The notes under the pieces were generated by a model, which did not search any database, was not told the DNA's origin, and was given only the letters and a program-made list of their open reading frames with translations. A stretch of DNA of 7,540 nucleotides from JAFGPJ01 sp964439135. Its GTDB lineage: Bacteria > Planctomycetota > Phycisphaerae > Sedimentisphaerales > Anaerobacaceae. The position numbers and the translations under genes were made by a program. Where the stretch lies: assembly GCA_964439135.1 (NCBI GenBank), contig CAYTNN010000222.1, positions 1-7,540 on the forward strand, written 5' to 3'. Below, in pieces: positions 1 to 5,758 of this stretch (its first letter is position 1; each line of letters begins with the position of its first letter).

Positions 1-1871
1 CGGATACGTTCGCTGTGATCATCGAGCCTGCCCGTATAGGGCCCGACCAGATTCGTGCCTATAACGAGATTGTCATAAATGCCCACGATAAAGTTCGGGT
101 CCATTGCTACTACCAGATACGAGTCCGGCGGCATTTCCGTGCCGGTCTCGAATGTATAGGTAATTCCGTCGGTGAAAGCCCAGCCCGCAAGTGAGACCGT
201 GCCGGTGCCGCGATTATACAGCTCAATGTACTCGTAGCGTTCGTCCCGCGTGGCGTGATGGTACATTATTTCATTGATTACAATGTCGTTTATCGCCGGC
301 CGGGTATTAGGCCCGCCGAAGGTTGCTGAAGATAGGAAAGCAAGAGAGTCGGATCCGTCCGGGAACCTGCCGAACGTCACTTCCGGCTCCGTTGCATCGC
401 ATTTTACCGCGTCAAGCACGCGAAGCGGTACCGGCGCCGCGCCATTAGCGGCCGCGGTGGCCGCCGTGACATAAATTGTCTCGCCTGAAGCAGACAATCC
501 AAAGCCGAATTCGCCTTCACTGACCGTCCAGAAATCGCCCGGTTGCAGCACGACAGCAGCAGAAATTTTGTACTTTAGCAGGTCAGTCTCATCGTCGCTC
601 AGATAAACGCTGCTCAGGTCGACCGTTGTCGGGCCCGGGTTGTACAGCTCGATTTGGTCGGCGCCGGAGGCTGCGTTACTGTTGGCTAAAACTTCGTTGA
701 TAACCACACGTACCCTGGGATCGGCACCGTTAGCTCCGTCCTCTTCCACAATCGCGTGAAGTACCGGACTGCCAAAGCAGTCGGAGCTGCCCGATAGTTG
801 CGAATTGTGGGCCTGGATGGCTAAGATGTTTGTGCCGGGAACGAGCAGCTCTATGTTGCCGGTCAGGTTTACGCTGGCGGCTGGGTATTCCGCCGCCGTG
901 CCGCCACTTGCATCGTGTGCGGGCGGATTGCCGGAGATTCCATCCGAAGCTCCCACACGCACGCCGTTCAGATAGAGCACGAAACCATCGTCAAAGTGGA
1001 CATTGGCGCGCAACTGCGAGAACGAATCGATCTCCTCCTGCGTCAGCGTGAACGGCAACCGTGCATAAATTGACATATATTGCCCGTTCATGTCGTTTGT
1101 CTCGGTCCCGATGTACTGAAGTTCGGCAGGGTCATTGCTGTATCCATATCCGCTCGGCCCGTTGATCCAGGGTGTGCTTGATGTGTTGTCGTTGAATCCG
1201 ATTTGCGTCCATTCTGTTGTGGGTTGTCCCTGGATACCCGGCGATGGTTCCTGGGTACCCTTGAAGTAGACCCCGGGATCGCCCACATTTACGAGCGTCA
1301 CCAGTGTCGGGTCTTCGGGCCCGACCTGGGTCTCATCCGGTCCGCCCGGCGTGCCGTCGATAAACGTGCTGGGCGCCCACGTGGAGGCCTCCATGGGATC
1401 GCCGCCGAACCTGGCAAGAATCAGCGAGTGTCCCGTTCCATCGGGCGAGACCGGCCACGGCTGTTCGTCGTCGTATCGCAGCGAGAGGGCAATTCCGCCG
1501 CCGCCGTTGGATAGGTCGATTCGTTCGCCGTCGTTATCGAGCCGGCCCGTGAACGGGCCCGCCACATCGCTGATATCGTACGCGGCTTCCAGGCCGGCCG
1601 GATCGCGCGCCACGACCAGATAGCCTTTGGGCCCGATAGTCGTGCCGGGTTCGAATACGTATTGGATGCCGCTCGTGAATGCGTAGTTGGTGAGGTCTTC
1701 AGTGACTGCCCGGTTGTTATACAATTCGATGAACTCGAGTGTTCCGCCCGCATCAGTGGGGTGATACATTATCTCGCTCACGACGAGTCCCATACCGGGT
1801 TGAGTGACCCAAAGGATGACCATACAGCTCATTACTAACAGACGCCAAAGATGCCGCTGCTGGTTTTTCAT
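1..1871 (-). CDS. Secreted multi-lamin-tail-domain protein (3' end beyond window)
   Basis: The minus strand is open from ATG at 1871-1869 to the left edge with no stop, giving 623 residues of an incomplete protein. Residues 1-28 (MKNQQRHLWRLLVMSC...) form a signal peptide, so it is probably exported to the cell surface or periplasm. Three lamin-tail (LTD) modules follow: about 28-178 (SEIMYHP, EFIELYNN), 388-523 (INEVLANSN, IELYNPG, then GRFPDGSDS) and 529 to the edge (INEIMYHH, EYIELYNR). Residues about 188-375 are a galactose-binding-like beta-sandwich with GPSGYGYS, HFDDGFVLYLNG and GTNILAIQAHN. LTD1 and LTD3 are clearly internal duplicates; both also carry GP[FY]TGRLD. In large Planctomycetota surface proteins these modules are thought to act in adhesion or anchoring; no enzyme domain is visible in this part. 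The start is supported by AAAGGAG nine bases upstream. Exact ligand and C-terminal domains (for example a CotH-type kinase or an anchor) cannot be seen. Confidence 0.9.
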   Translation of the reverse strand, partial: MKNQQRHLWRLLVMSCMVILWVTQPGMGLVVSEIMYHPTDAGGTLEFIELYNNRAVTEDLTNYAFTSGIQYVFEPGTTIGPKGYLVVARDPAGLEAAYDISDVAGPFTGRLDNDGERIDLSNGGGGIALSLRYDDEQPWPVSPDGTGHSLILARFGGDPMEASTWAPSTFIDGTPGGPDETQVGPEDPTLVTLVNVGDPGVYFKGTQEPSPGIQGQPTTEWTQIGFNDNTSSTPWINGPSGYGYSNDPAELQYIGTETNDMNGQYMSIYARLPFTLTQEEIDSFSQLRANVHFDDGFVLYLNGVRVGASDGISGNPPAHDASGGTAAEYPAASVNLTGNIELLVPGTNILAIQAHNSQLSGSSDCFGSPVLHAIVEEDGANGADPRVRVVINEVLANSNAASGADQIELYNPGPTTVDLSSVYLSDDETDLLKYKISAAVVLQPGDFWTVSEGEFGFGLSASGETIYVTAATAAANGAAPVPLRVLDAVKCDATEPEVTFGRFPDGSDSLAFLSSATFGGPNTRPAINDIVINEIMYHHATRDERYEYIELYNRGTGTVSLAGWAFTDGITYTFETGTEMPPDSYLVVAMDPNFIVGIYDNLVIGTNLVGPYTGRLDDHSERI

Positions 1872-1880
1872 TTAGTGTTT

Positions 1881-1888
1881 GCTCCTTT
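1881..1888 (-). promoter_or_regulatory. Ribosome binding site of the lamin-tail gene
   Basis: On the minus strand the sequence reads AAAGGAGC, then a nine-base spacer, then ATG at 1871-1869. It fixes the start immediately before a convincing signal peptide; the in-frame ATG codons inside the signal peptide have no comparable site. Confidence 0.75.
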
Positions 1889-1952
1889 CTCCGACGATGG
1901 TGATCAGAACCCCCAACCGACCGCAAGCCGCCTTTTCCGGTATACAAAGCCG

Positions 1953-1968
1953 CTGGATATTAATCCAG
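1953..1968. repeat. Perfect inverted repeat in the lamin-tail leader region
   Basis: CTGGAT (1953-1958) and ATCCAG (1963-1968) are exact reverse complements around ATTA. It lies 82 bases upstream of the lamin-tail start codon, so it would be in the leader of that mRNA or act as a DNA operator. There is no U-run on either strand, so it is not a simple terminator. It may be chance. Confidence 0.35.
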
Positions 1969-2011
1969 ACAGGCCGGCGTTATCCGGAATTGCCTATTTT
2001 TACCGTTTTTT

Positions 2012-2028
2012 AAGATTTCCAAAATCTT
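2012..2028. repeat. Seven-base-pair inverted repeat
   Basis: AAGATTT (2012-2018) and AAATCTT (2022-2028) are exact reverse complements with a three-base loop. A run of T (2006-2011) abuts the left arm on the plus strand. On the minus strand, the direction of the lamin-tail gene, the hairpin is followed by A rather than U, so terminator function is unlikely. It could be an operator; the AT-rich setting makes chance plausible. Confidence 0.35.
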
Positions 2029-2152
2029 TCTACGCTCTATTTTACCAAATCTGTCCATAAACTTCCACTGTTTTCGTTCTTAATTTATATGCACTTTTTC
2101 TTGAAAGGGTGCTCATAGTTCCCTCAGGACTCAATTTGAGAGGTTGCTTGTT

Positions 2153-2296
2153 ATGGAAACAGGTCAGACTGCAGAGAGAAATCTGATTTTCAAACATCCG
2201 TTGCGCGACCAAAAGCGATGGCGATTCAATTTACTATTTTTTATACCATTGACTATTTTTAAGAAATTTTTCAACCGAAAGCGATGGCGATGGTAG
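2153..2296 (+). CDS. Doubtful 47-residue cationic membrane-peptide ORF
   Basis: ATG at 2153 opens a frame of 47 codons ending at TAG 2294-2296. The peptide starts METGQTAERN, has a hydrophobic stretch around residues 27-40 (LLFFIPLTIF inside it), and carries two similar basic motifs, DQKRWRF (19-25) and NRKRWRW (41-47), one on each side. The motifs are encoded by two copies of a DNA repeat exactly 66 bases apart, so they stay in frame. A weak Shine-Dalgarno-like GAGAGG ends nine bases before the ATG. Against a real gene: it is short, lies in an AT-rich gap, and a third copy of the same DNA repeat lies beyond the stop, which suggests repetition at the DNA level. No family is recognised. Confidence 0.2.
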   Translation: METGQTAERNLIFKHPLRDQKRWRFNLLFFIPLTIFKKFFNRKRWRW

Positions 2297-2352
2297 TTTT
2301 GAGTCTTTAGTTTTAAGTTTTGAGTTGGGCGGATTTCGACCAAAAGCGATGG
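2208..2352 (+). repeat. Three copies of a 14-base direct repeat at about 65-base intervals
   Basis: ACCAAAAGCGATGG occurs at 2208-2221 and 2339-2352, and ACCGAAAGCGATGG at 2274-2287. Start-to-start distances are 66 and 65 bases. Copies one and two are followed by CGAT; copies two and three share GATGGTAG. The intervening sequences are not obviously related except for A/T richness. The array precedes the HNH/AP2 gene by about 300 bp. Function is unknown. Confidence 0.7.
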
Positions 2353-2429
2353 TAGCGCCGAACAAAAATCAAAAATCTTAAAATATTTTTTACTCCTTTC
2401 CTTACAACAAGTTACACCAAAAAATCCGC

Positions 2430-2443
2430 CTACAATTTTGTAG
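2430..2443. repeat. Short perfect inverted repeat
   Basis: CTACAA (2430-2435) and TTGTAG (2438-2443) are exact reverse complements around TT, followed on the plus strand by ATTTTC. The loop is too small for a normal RNA hairpin, though a shorter stem could form. It may be an operator or chance. Confidence 0.25.
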
Positions 2444-2649
2444 ATTTTCGCATCAAATGCGCAGGTTCGTTCAATAGTAGAGGCGTTGCTTTTTAGCCTC
2501 CGGCAAAAACAACAAAATACGAATATCTAAATCCGAAAAAATACCGAATTACCGAAATTCAAAATTCAAAACGGCAGTCTTAAGCCCAGGGCCAGGCTGT
2601 TTCGAACATTCAAAATTCGATATTCTGAATTCTGACTTTTCTGCGGGGG

Positions 2650-3258
2650 GTGATGATAAAGGTCACCATTACATTCGAGCTTCCATCGTGGCTCGTTTGG
2701 CCCTTGCTTTGGCTCGTACTGCTCTGGCGGCGTCTGCGCTTCGGCTACGCCTTCCGCAGAATCCCGCTGACCCAGGGCCACTTTGCCATAGTCGATCCGC
2801 AGGACTATCAGCGCCTGAGCAGGTACAAATGGCGTCTCTGCCGGACAAAGGGCAAAAACGTGCTCTACGCTGAACGCTCCATACGCCTGCCCGGCGGAAA
2901 ATACTCGCGAATCCTCATGCACCGCCAGCTCATTGAAGCCCCCGAAGAATACGTCATCGACCACATAAACGGCTGCGGTCTCGACAACCGCCGGGCCAAC
3001 CTGCGTCTGGCCACCGTCGCCCAGAACGCATGGAACTCGAACAAACGAAATCCCCGCTCGGGATATAAAGGCGTTTGGTTCGCTAAGGACAAAAGAATGT
3101 GGCGTGCCGCAATCGTCTGTCACGGCAGGAGAATGCACCTCGGCTATTTCAGGGACAAAATCGACGCCGCCAAAGCATACGACGATGCCGCGAAAAAGTA
3201 TTACAAAGAATTCGCCCGACTGAACTTCCCCGCCCGGAAACCTTCGTTACTTTCTTAA
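2650..3258 (+). CDS. HNH endonuclease-like protein with C-terminal AP2 domain
   Basis: This 202-residue protein is probably a DNA-binding nuclease of the HNH/AP2 homing-endonuclease type. Residues about 45-88 are the usual lead-in (VDPQDYQRLSRYKWRL). The HNH_3-like core is about 90-130: M90-H91-R, then VIDHINGCGLDNRRANLR with D104, H105, N107, D112, N113 and N117 as likely metal or scaffold residues, then NAWNSN. Residues about 137-195 form an AP2/ERF-like domain (SGYKGVW, WRAAI, HLGYF, DAAKAYDDAAKKYY, LNFP). Unusually, residues 11-28 are strongly hydrophobic and Trp/Leu-rich, then turn basic (WRRLRFGYAFRR), resembling a membrane anchor. Start is GTG 2650 or ATG 2653; a G-run lies just upstream but no well-spaced Shine-Dalgarno, so the N-terminus is uncertain. 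It is not inside an intron or intein that I can see, so it is either a free-standing mobile endonuclease or a domesticated copy. Confidence 0.85.
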   Translation: MMIKVTITFELPSWLVWPLLWLVLLWRRLRFGYAFRRIPLTQGHFAIVDPQDYQRLSRYKWRLCRTKGKNVLYAERSIRLPGGKYSRILMHRQLIEAPEEYVIDHINGCGLDNRRANLRLATVAQNAWNSNKRNPRSGYKGVWFAKDKRMWRAAIVCHGRRMHLGYFRDKIDAAKAYDDAAKKYYKEFARLNFPARKPSLLS

Positions 3259-3304
3259 CTTTTGTTGCCTTATATAGGTAGAGACATAGACAAAAATGAC
3301 AATG

Positions 3305-3311
3305 AAAGGAG
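3305..3311 (+). promoter_or_regulatory. Ribosome binding site that sets the lipoprotein start
   Basis: AAAGGAG is followed by a seven-base spacer and ATG at 3319. The same frame is open upstream to an ATG at 3262, but that start has no such site and would bury the signal peptide behind 19 charged residues, so 3319 is the start. Confidence 0.8.
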
Positions 3312-3318
3312 CATTAAA

Positions 3319-3531
3319 ATGAAACGGCTAATATTAACATTAATACTCGGAATCCTGATAACCTCCCTTACCGGCTGTGTCGGCTTCAGGCACCATTATC
3401 CTCGGCCCGGCCGCCGTGTTGTAATTGTAACCAGCCCGCAGCATCCGCCCAGACCGCCGGCACCACCGCGTCGCCCTCACGGCCACCCCGCTCCGCCTCC
3501 CATGCCAAGACACGACCACGACAGATTCTAA
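3319..3531 (+). CDS. Small proline/histidine/arginine-rich lipoprotein
   Basis: This 70-residue protein begins MKRLILTLILGILITSLTGC, a typical lipoprotein signal with lipobox L-T-G-C, so Cys20 should be acylated and the mature part tethered to a membrane. The mature 51 residues are low in complexity: HHYPRPGRR, a short hydrophobic VVIVTS, then runs of Pro, Arg and His (PPRPPAPPRR, GHPAPPPMPRHDHD). Such tails are likely unfolded; the histidines could bind metal and the basic prolines could contact cell-wall or nucleic-acid polyanions, but this is inference. It starts 60 bp after the HNH/AP2 stop, has its own ribosome site, and has TATATAGG at 3271-3278 upstream, so it may be transcribed alone. 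No family is recognised. Confidence 0.75.
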   Translation: MKRLILTLILGILITSLTGCVGFRHHYPRPGRRVVIVTSPQHPPRPPAPPRRPHGHPAPPPMPRHDHDRF

Positions 3532-3849
3532 ATCGTACATCGTTGAGTCGTGAATCGACGCTCGATGCCGGGTACTCGATTTTTGGTGCCCGCAAACACA
3601 GCAGTAGCGGCTAACCGCCAATCCACCCATTCGCTGATTCTCTGATACTACCTTCTGCCTTCGACTCTTTTTGTGTTTTTTTCAAACGAAATAAAAAATA
3701 ACGGTAACATTTACGTTGTGAGAACCGCTTTATGGGTGTTCGGACGCAGATTTTGGCTTATTTTCGCAAAGATCAGCAAAAAAAAGTTGAAATACTCAAG
3801 AATTAACGTCAAGTTTGGCTGTTTTGTTGAACTTACTATATAGGAGTTA
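3532..3849. other. Intergenic region upstream of the sigma factor gene
   Basis: This gap of 318 bp holds no convincing gene. Just after the lipoprotein stop are an imperfect dyad (about 3539-3566) and a seven-base-pair stem with a ten-base loop (CGGGTAC 3569-3575, GTGCCCG 3586-3592, one G-T pair). Neither is followed by a T-run, so they are not standard terminators. A hairpin with one bulge, AACGGTAA/CAT/TTACGTT, is at 3700-3717. The last 150 bp are AT-rich and should contain the sigma gene promoter; the best candidate -10 is TATATA at 3837-3842 with a weak TTGGCT 16 bases upstream, which would leave almost no leader. Confidence 0.6.
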
Positions 3850-3858
3850 ATGATTAAC
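3846..3858. repeat. Perfect dyad over the sigma gene start codon
   Basis: GTTAAT and ATTAAC are exact reverse complements around a single G, and the ATG at 3850-3852 lies inside them. The left arm begins at the last base of the AGGAG ribosome site. Such a site could be an operator or hinder ribosome binding, but AT-rich 6-base arms also arise by chance. Confidence 0.45.
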
Positions 3859-5712
3859 TACAAAGAGCATGATGAATTAGTCAGGAAGGCACAGCTTGGC
3901 GATAAGGAGTGTATGAATCGCCTGGTTGAGGCGGCGAGGGTACATTTACGTGAATATGTGCTCCGTCTTACGTTACGAGAAGATTTGACGCAGGATATTG
4001 TTCAGGAGAGCATTCTGGAAATGTTTAAGGTATTCGACAAATTAAAAAGTACCGAGAAGTTTTGGTCATGGCTGGACGGCATTGCTTTCAACAAGATTCG
4101 CAGCCACTACGGCCGGCAGTGGCGGCATAAAACGATTTCCCTGTCTGATATCGGCCGCGAGGTCGCCATAGAGGACAGTCAAAGCGCCCTGGCCGACATG
4201 GTTAACCGGGAATTGAAACAAATCGTTCTTATATCGATGCGGGAATTATCGCCCCGTTACAGGGCCGTATTGACCATGCGCTGTTATAAGGACATGCCGT
4301 ATTCGGAGATTGCCGGGTTAATGGGATGTACGGAGTTTGGCGCCCAATCATTGTTCTATAGGGCAAAGAAATCCTTAGCCAAAAAGCTGTCCCGTCACGG
4401 GCTCGGTAAGGGATACCTGCTGACGGCTTTGGTGTTATTCGGAAAACTCACGGCTTCAACCGAGGCTGCCGCCGCGAACGTATCGGTAACAGCTGCAACT
4501 CTCAAGGTTGGTGCCGCGGCTTCACTGGCAGCGATAGTAACAAGCAAAACTGCTATCGTTTCGTTGGTCACTACCGCCGCGATTACCGGAGGCACTATGG
4601 TAGTGACGCTTGGGACAGACAAGATCGATATCGGGCCGGAAAGAATTAATGCGCAAACTTCCTTCAATTCGCCGGGCCGGACCGAAGCGGGTAAGGCTAT
4701 GGAGCAATGCTGGTATTTCTTCCCTGAAGGCCCCGGCAGGCCTGTGATGATGCGAATGCTGAAATTTAACGCTGCCGGCAAAAACTCTTACTGCCGGAAT
4801 CTTCAAAACCAACATGCCAACTATTATTATGACAAAGACACTGTCCACATAAACAATTTTCGCACATACAATCCCGACCTGTCTGTAGCAAGACTGCCAA
4901 CGGACAGCGATGATTTGAGCCGGTTCATTTCTCAGGTTGAGGGCAGGCAGGCCGATATGGAAAGGGTTTCCAGCACGAAAAAGGGGCTGCTTGTAATCTC
5001 CAAACACAGCGATGAGTACGGCGACAGAATCTGGAGGACGGACCGCCACTTCAATATTCTGGATGAGGAATATTTCCAGTTCGACTGGCCGCAAAATGCG
5101 CGAATCGTTGACAATCGAGACCAAATGCACAAGCGGGGCTGGACGTATTTCAGAATTACCGGCATGGTAAATGGGCAGCAAGTCTCAGGAACCGGGCGGA
5201 TACCGTTTGTATATGCGGCAAGCGGGCAATCCGGTCCATGGCTCGAACTCCAGCTTGGGGACGGCACAAAGATTGTTGACAGCGCATCAGGGGCGTGCGT
5301 CTTCGACGCAAGCGGAAAAGCAATTGCAGCGTATAAAGGTGGCAGTTTCTTCAAGGGATTGGGACGGCCCTGGATGGGCTTGCATACGATTGATATGGTG
5401 CGCCGTGATGCGGCTGAAAAACAAGTTTGGTTTGAAACCAGAGGCTTGCCGGACGGTACTAAAGCAGAAATTATCTTAACACAAGAGCAAACCAGGCTGG
5501 TCTATACGATCGATATGGAAACCGATGTTATCGAGAAGATTACATTTTCGGCAGATAACGGCGGTCAGGGCGAGCTGGAATTTTCATACCTGCAAAATAT
5601 TGATAATCCCGGCAACGAATTTACCTCGCCGAGGGTCGGAAGTTACCGTAAGTTGCAGCAGAACCCGTCGGGAATGCTGTGGCTTGTAAAATTAATTAAC
5701 AACCGCTGGTGA
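3850..5712 (+). CDS. ECF-type sigma factor fused to hydrophobic segments and a LolA/RseB-like C-terminal domain
   Basis: Of the 620 residues, about 1-185 look like an extracytoplasmic-function sigma-70 factor. Region 2 is about 10-92 (LTQDIVQESILEMFKVFDKL, FWSWLDGIAFNKIRSHYGRQ) for -10 recognition and core binding. Region 4 is about 128-183 (LSPRYRAVLTMRCY, PYSEIAGLMGC, RAKKSLAKKL), a helix-turn-helix for -35 recognition. ECF factors normally stop near here. This one continues with hydrophobic stretches at about 188-203 and 220-255, then about 360 residues rich in beta-strand patterns. Its end, VYTIDMETDVIEKITF followed by EFSYLQNIDNP and FTSP, resembles the last strands of LolA/RseB-like proteins; that match is my reading, not a search result. 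If the segments cross the membrane an odd number of times, the C-terminal part is outside the cytoplasm and the sigma part is tethered. AGGAG at 3842-3846 is only three bases from ATG, a short spacer, but later starts would cut into region 2. The next gene is 46 bp downstream. Confidence 0.85.
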   Translation: MINYKEHDELVRKAQLGDKECMNRLVEAARVHLREYVLRLTLREDLTQDIVQESILEMFKVFDKLKSTEKFWSWLDGIAFNKIRSHYGRQWRHKTISLSDIGREVAIEDSQSALADMVNRELKQIVLISMRELSPRYRAVLTMRCYKDMPYSEIAGLMGCTEFGAQSLFYRAKKSLAKKLSRHGLGKGYLLTALVLFGKLTASTEAAAANVSVTAATLKVGAAASLAAIVTSKTAIVSLVTTAAITGGTMVVTLGTDKIDIGPERINAQTSFNSPGRTEAGKAMEQCWYFFPEGPGRPVMMRMLKFNAAGKNSYCRNLQNQHANYYYDKDTVHINNFRTYNPDLSVARLPTDSDDLSRFISQVEGRQADMERVSSTKKGLLVISKHSDEYGDRIWRTDRHFNILDEEYFQFDWPQNARIVDNRDQMHKRGWTYFRITGMVNGQQVSGTGRIPFVYAASGQSGPWLELQLGDGTKIVDSASGACVFDASGKAIAAYKGGSFFKGLGRPWMGLHTIDMVRRDAAEKQVWFETRGLPDGTKAEIILTQEQTRLVYTIDMETDVIEKITFSADNGGQGELEFSYLQNIDNPGNEFTSPRVGSYRKLQQNPSGMLWLVKLINNRW

Positions 5713-5743
5713 ATTACATCTTTTGTGAAGGAACTTATAGCAG

Positions 5744-5752
5744 AAAGGAAGG
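5744..5752 (+). promoter_or_regulatory. Ribosome binding site of the Hint protein gene
   Basis: AAAGGAAGG with a six-base spacer precedes ATG 5759. It favours this start over the in-frame ATG seven codons later, and it lies in the 46-bp gap after the sigma gene, which lacks a terminator-like hairpin. Confidence 0.7.
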
Positions 5753-5758
5753 TGTACA

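Larger units (their letters stand above)
1872..2649. other. AT-rich intergenic region with short repeats
   Basis: This 778-bp gap separates the divergent lamin-tail and HNH/AP2 genes and should hold the promoters of both, but I could not find a convincing -35/-10 pair. It contains perfect hairpin-forming repeats (1953-1968, 2012-2028, 2430-2443), three copies of a 14-base motif at 2208, 2274 and 2339, and an 11-base direct repeat (ATTCAAAATTC at 2557 and 2608). It also holds A/T-rich low-complexity runs and a doubtful small ORF at 2153-2296. Composition is far more AT-rich than the flanking genes. No tRNA, transposase remnant or target-site duplication was recognised. Confidence 0.8.

Noticed and set aside
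830..1623. Plus-strand frames of 73 to 103 codons
   Set aside because: They are Arg/Ser/Pro-rich shadows of the lamin-tail gene on the other strand, which is continuous and domain-rich through this region.
2039..2067. Minus-strand promoter for the lamin-tail gene (TAAAAT with TGGAAG 17 bases upstream)
   Set aside because: The -10 matches well but the -35 matches in only three of six positions, and many such pairs are expected in AT-rich sequence.
2208..2352. CRISPR-like array
   Set aside because: The repeat is only 14 bases, has three copies, is not followed by cas genes, and the spacers are A/T-rich sequence typical of the gap.
2566..3138. 190-codon minus-strand frame
   Set aside because: It lies antisense to the HNH/AP2 gene, shows no domain pattern, and the plus-strand frame has clear HNH and AP2 motifs.
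3262..3318. Upstream start of the lipoprotein at 3262
   Set aside because: It would place 19 mostly polar residues before the signal peptide, and the good ribosome site points to ATG 3319.
3607..3618. GCGG/CCGC hairpin
   Set aside because: Only four base pairs, no T-run, and no sign of function.
4395..5354. Several long minus-strand frames (up to 219 codons)
   Set aside because: All are antisense to the sigma-fusion gene, overlap one another, and have no signal, ribosome site or recognisable motif.
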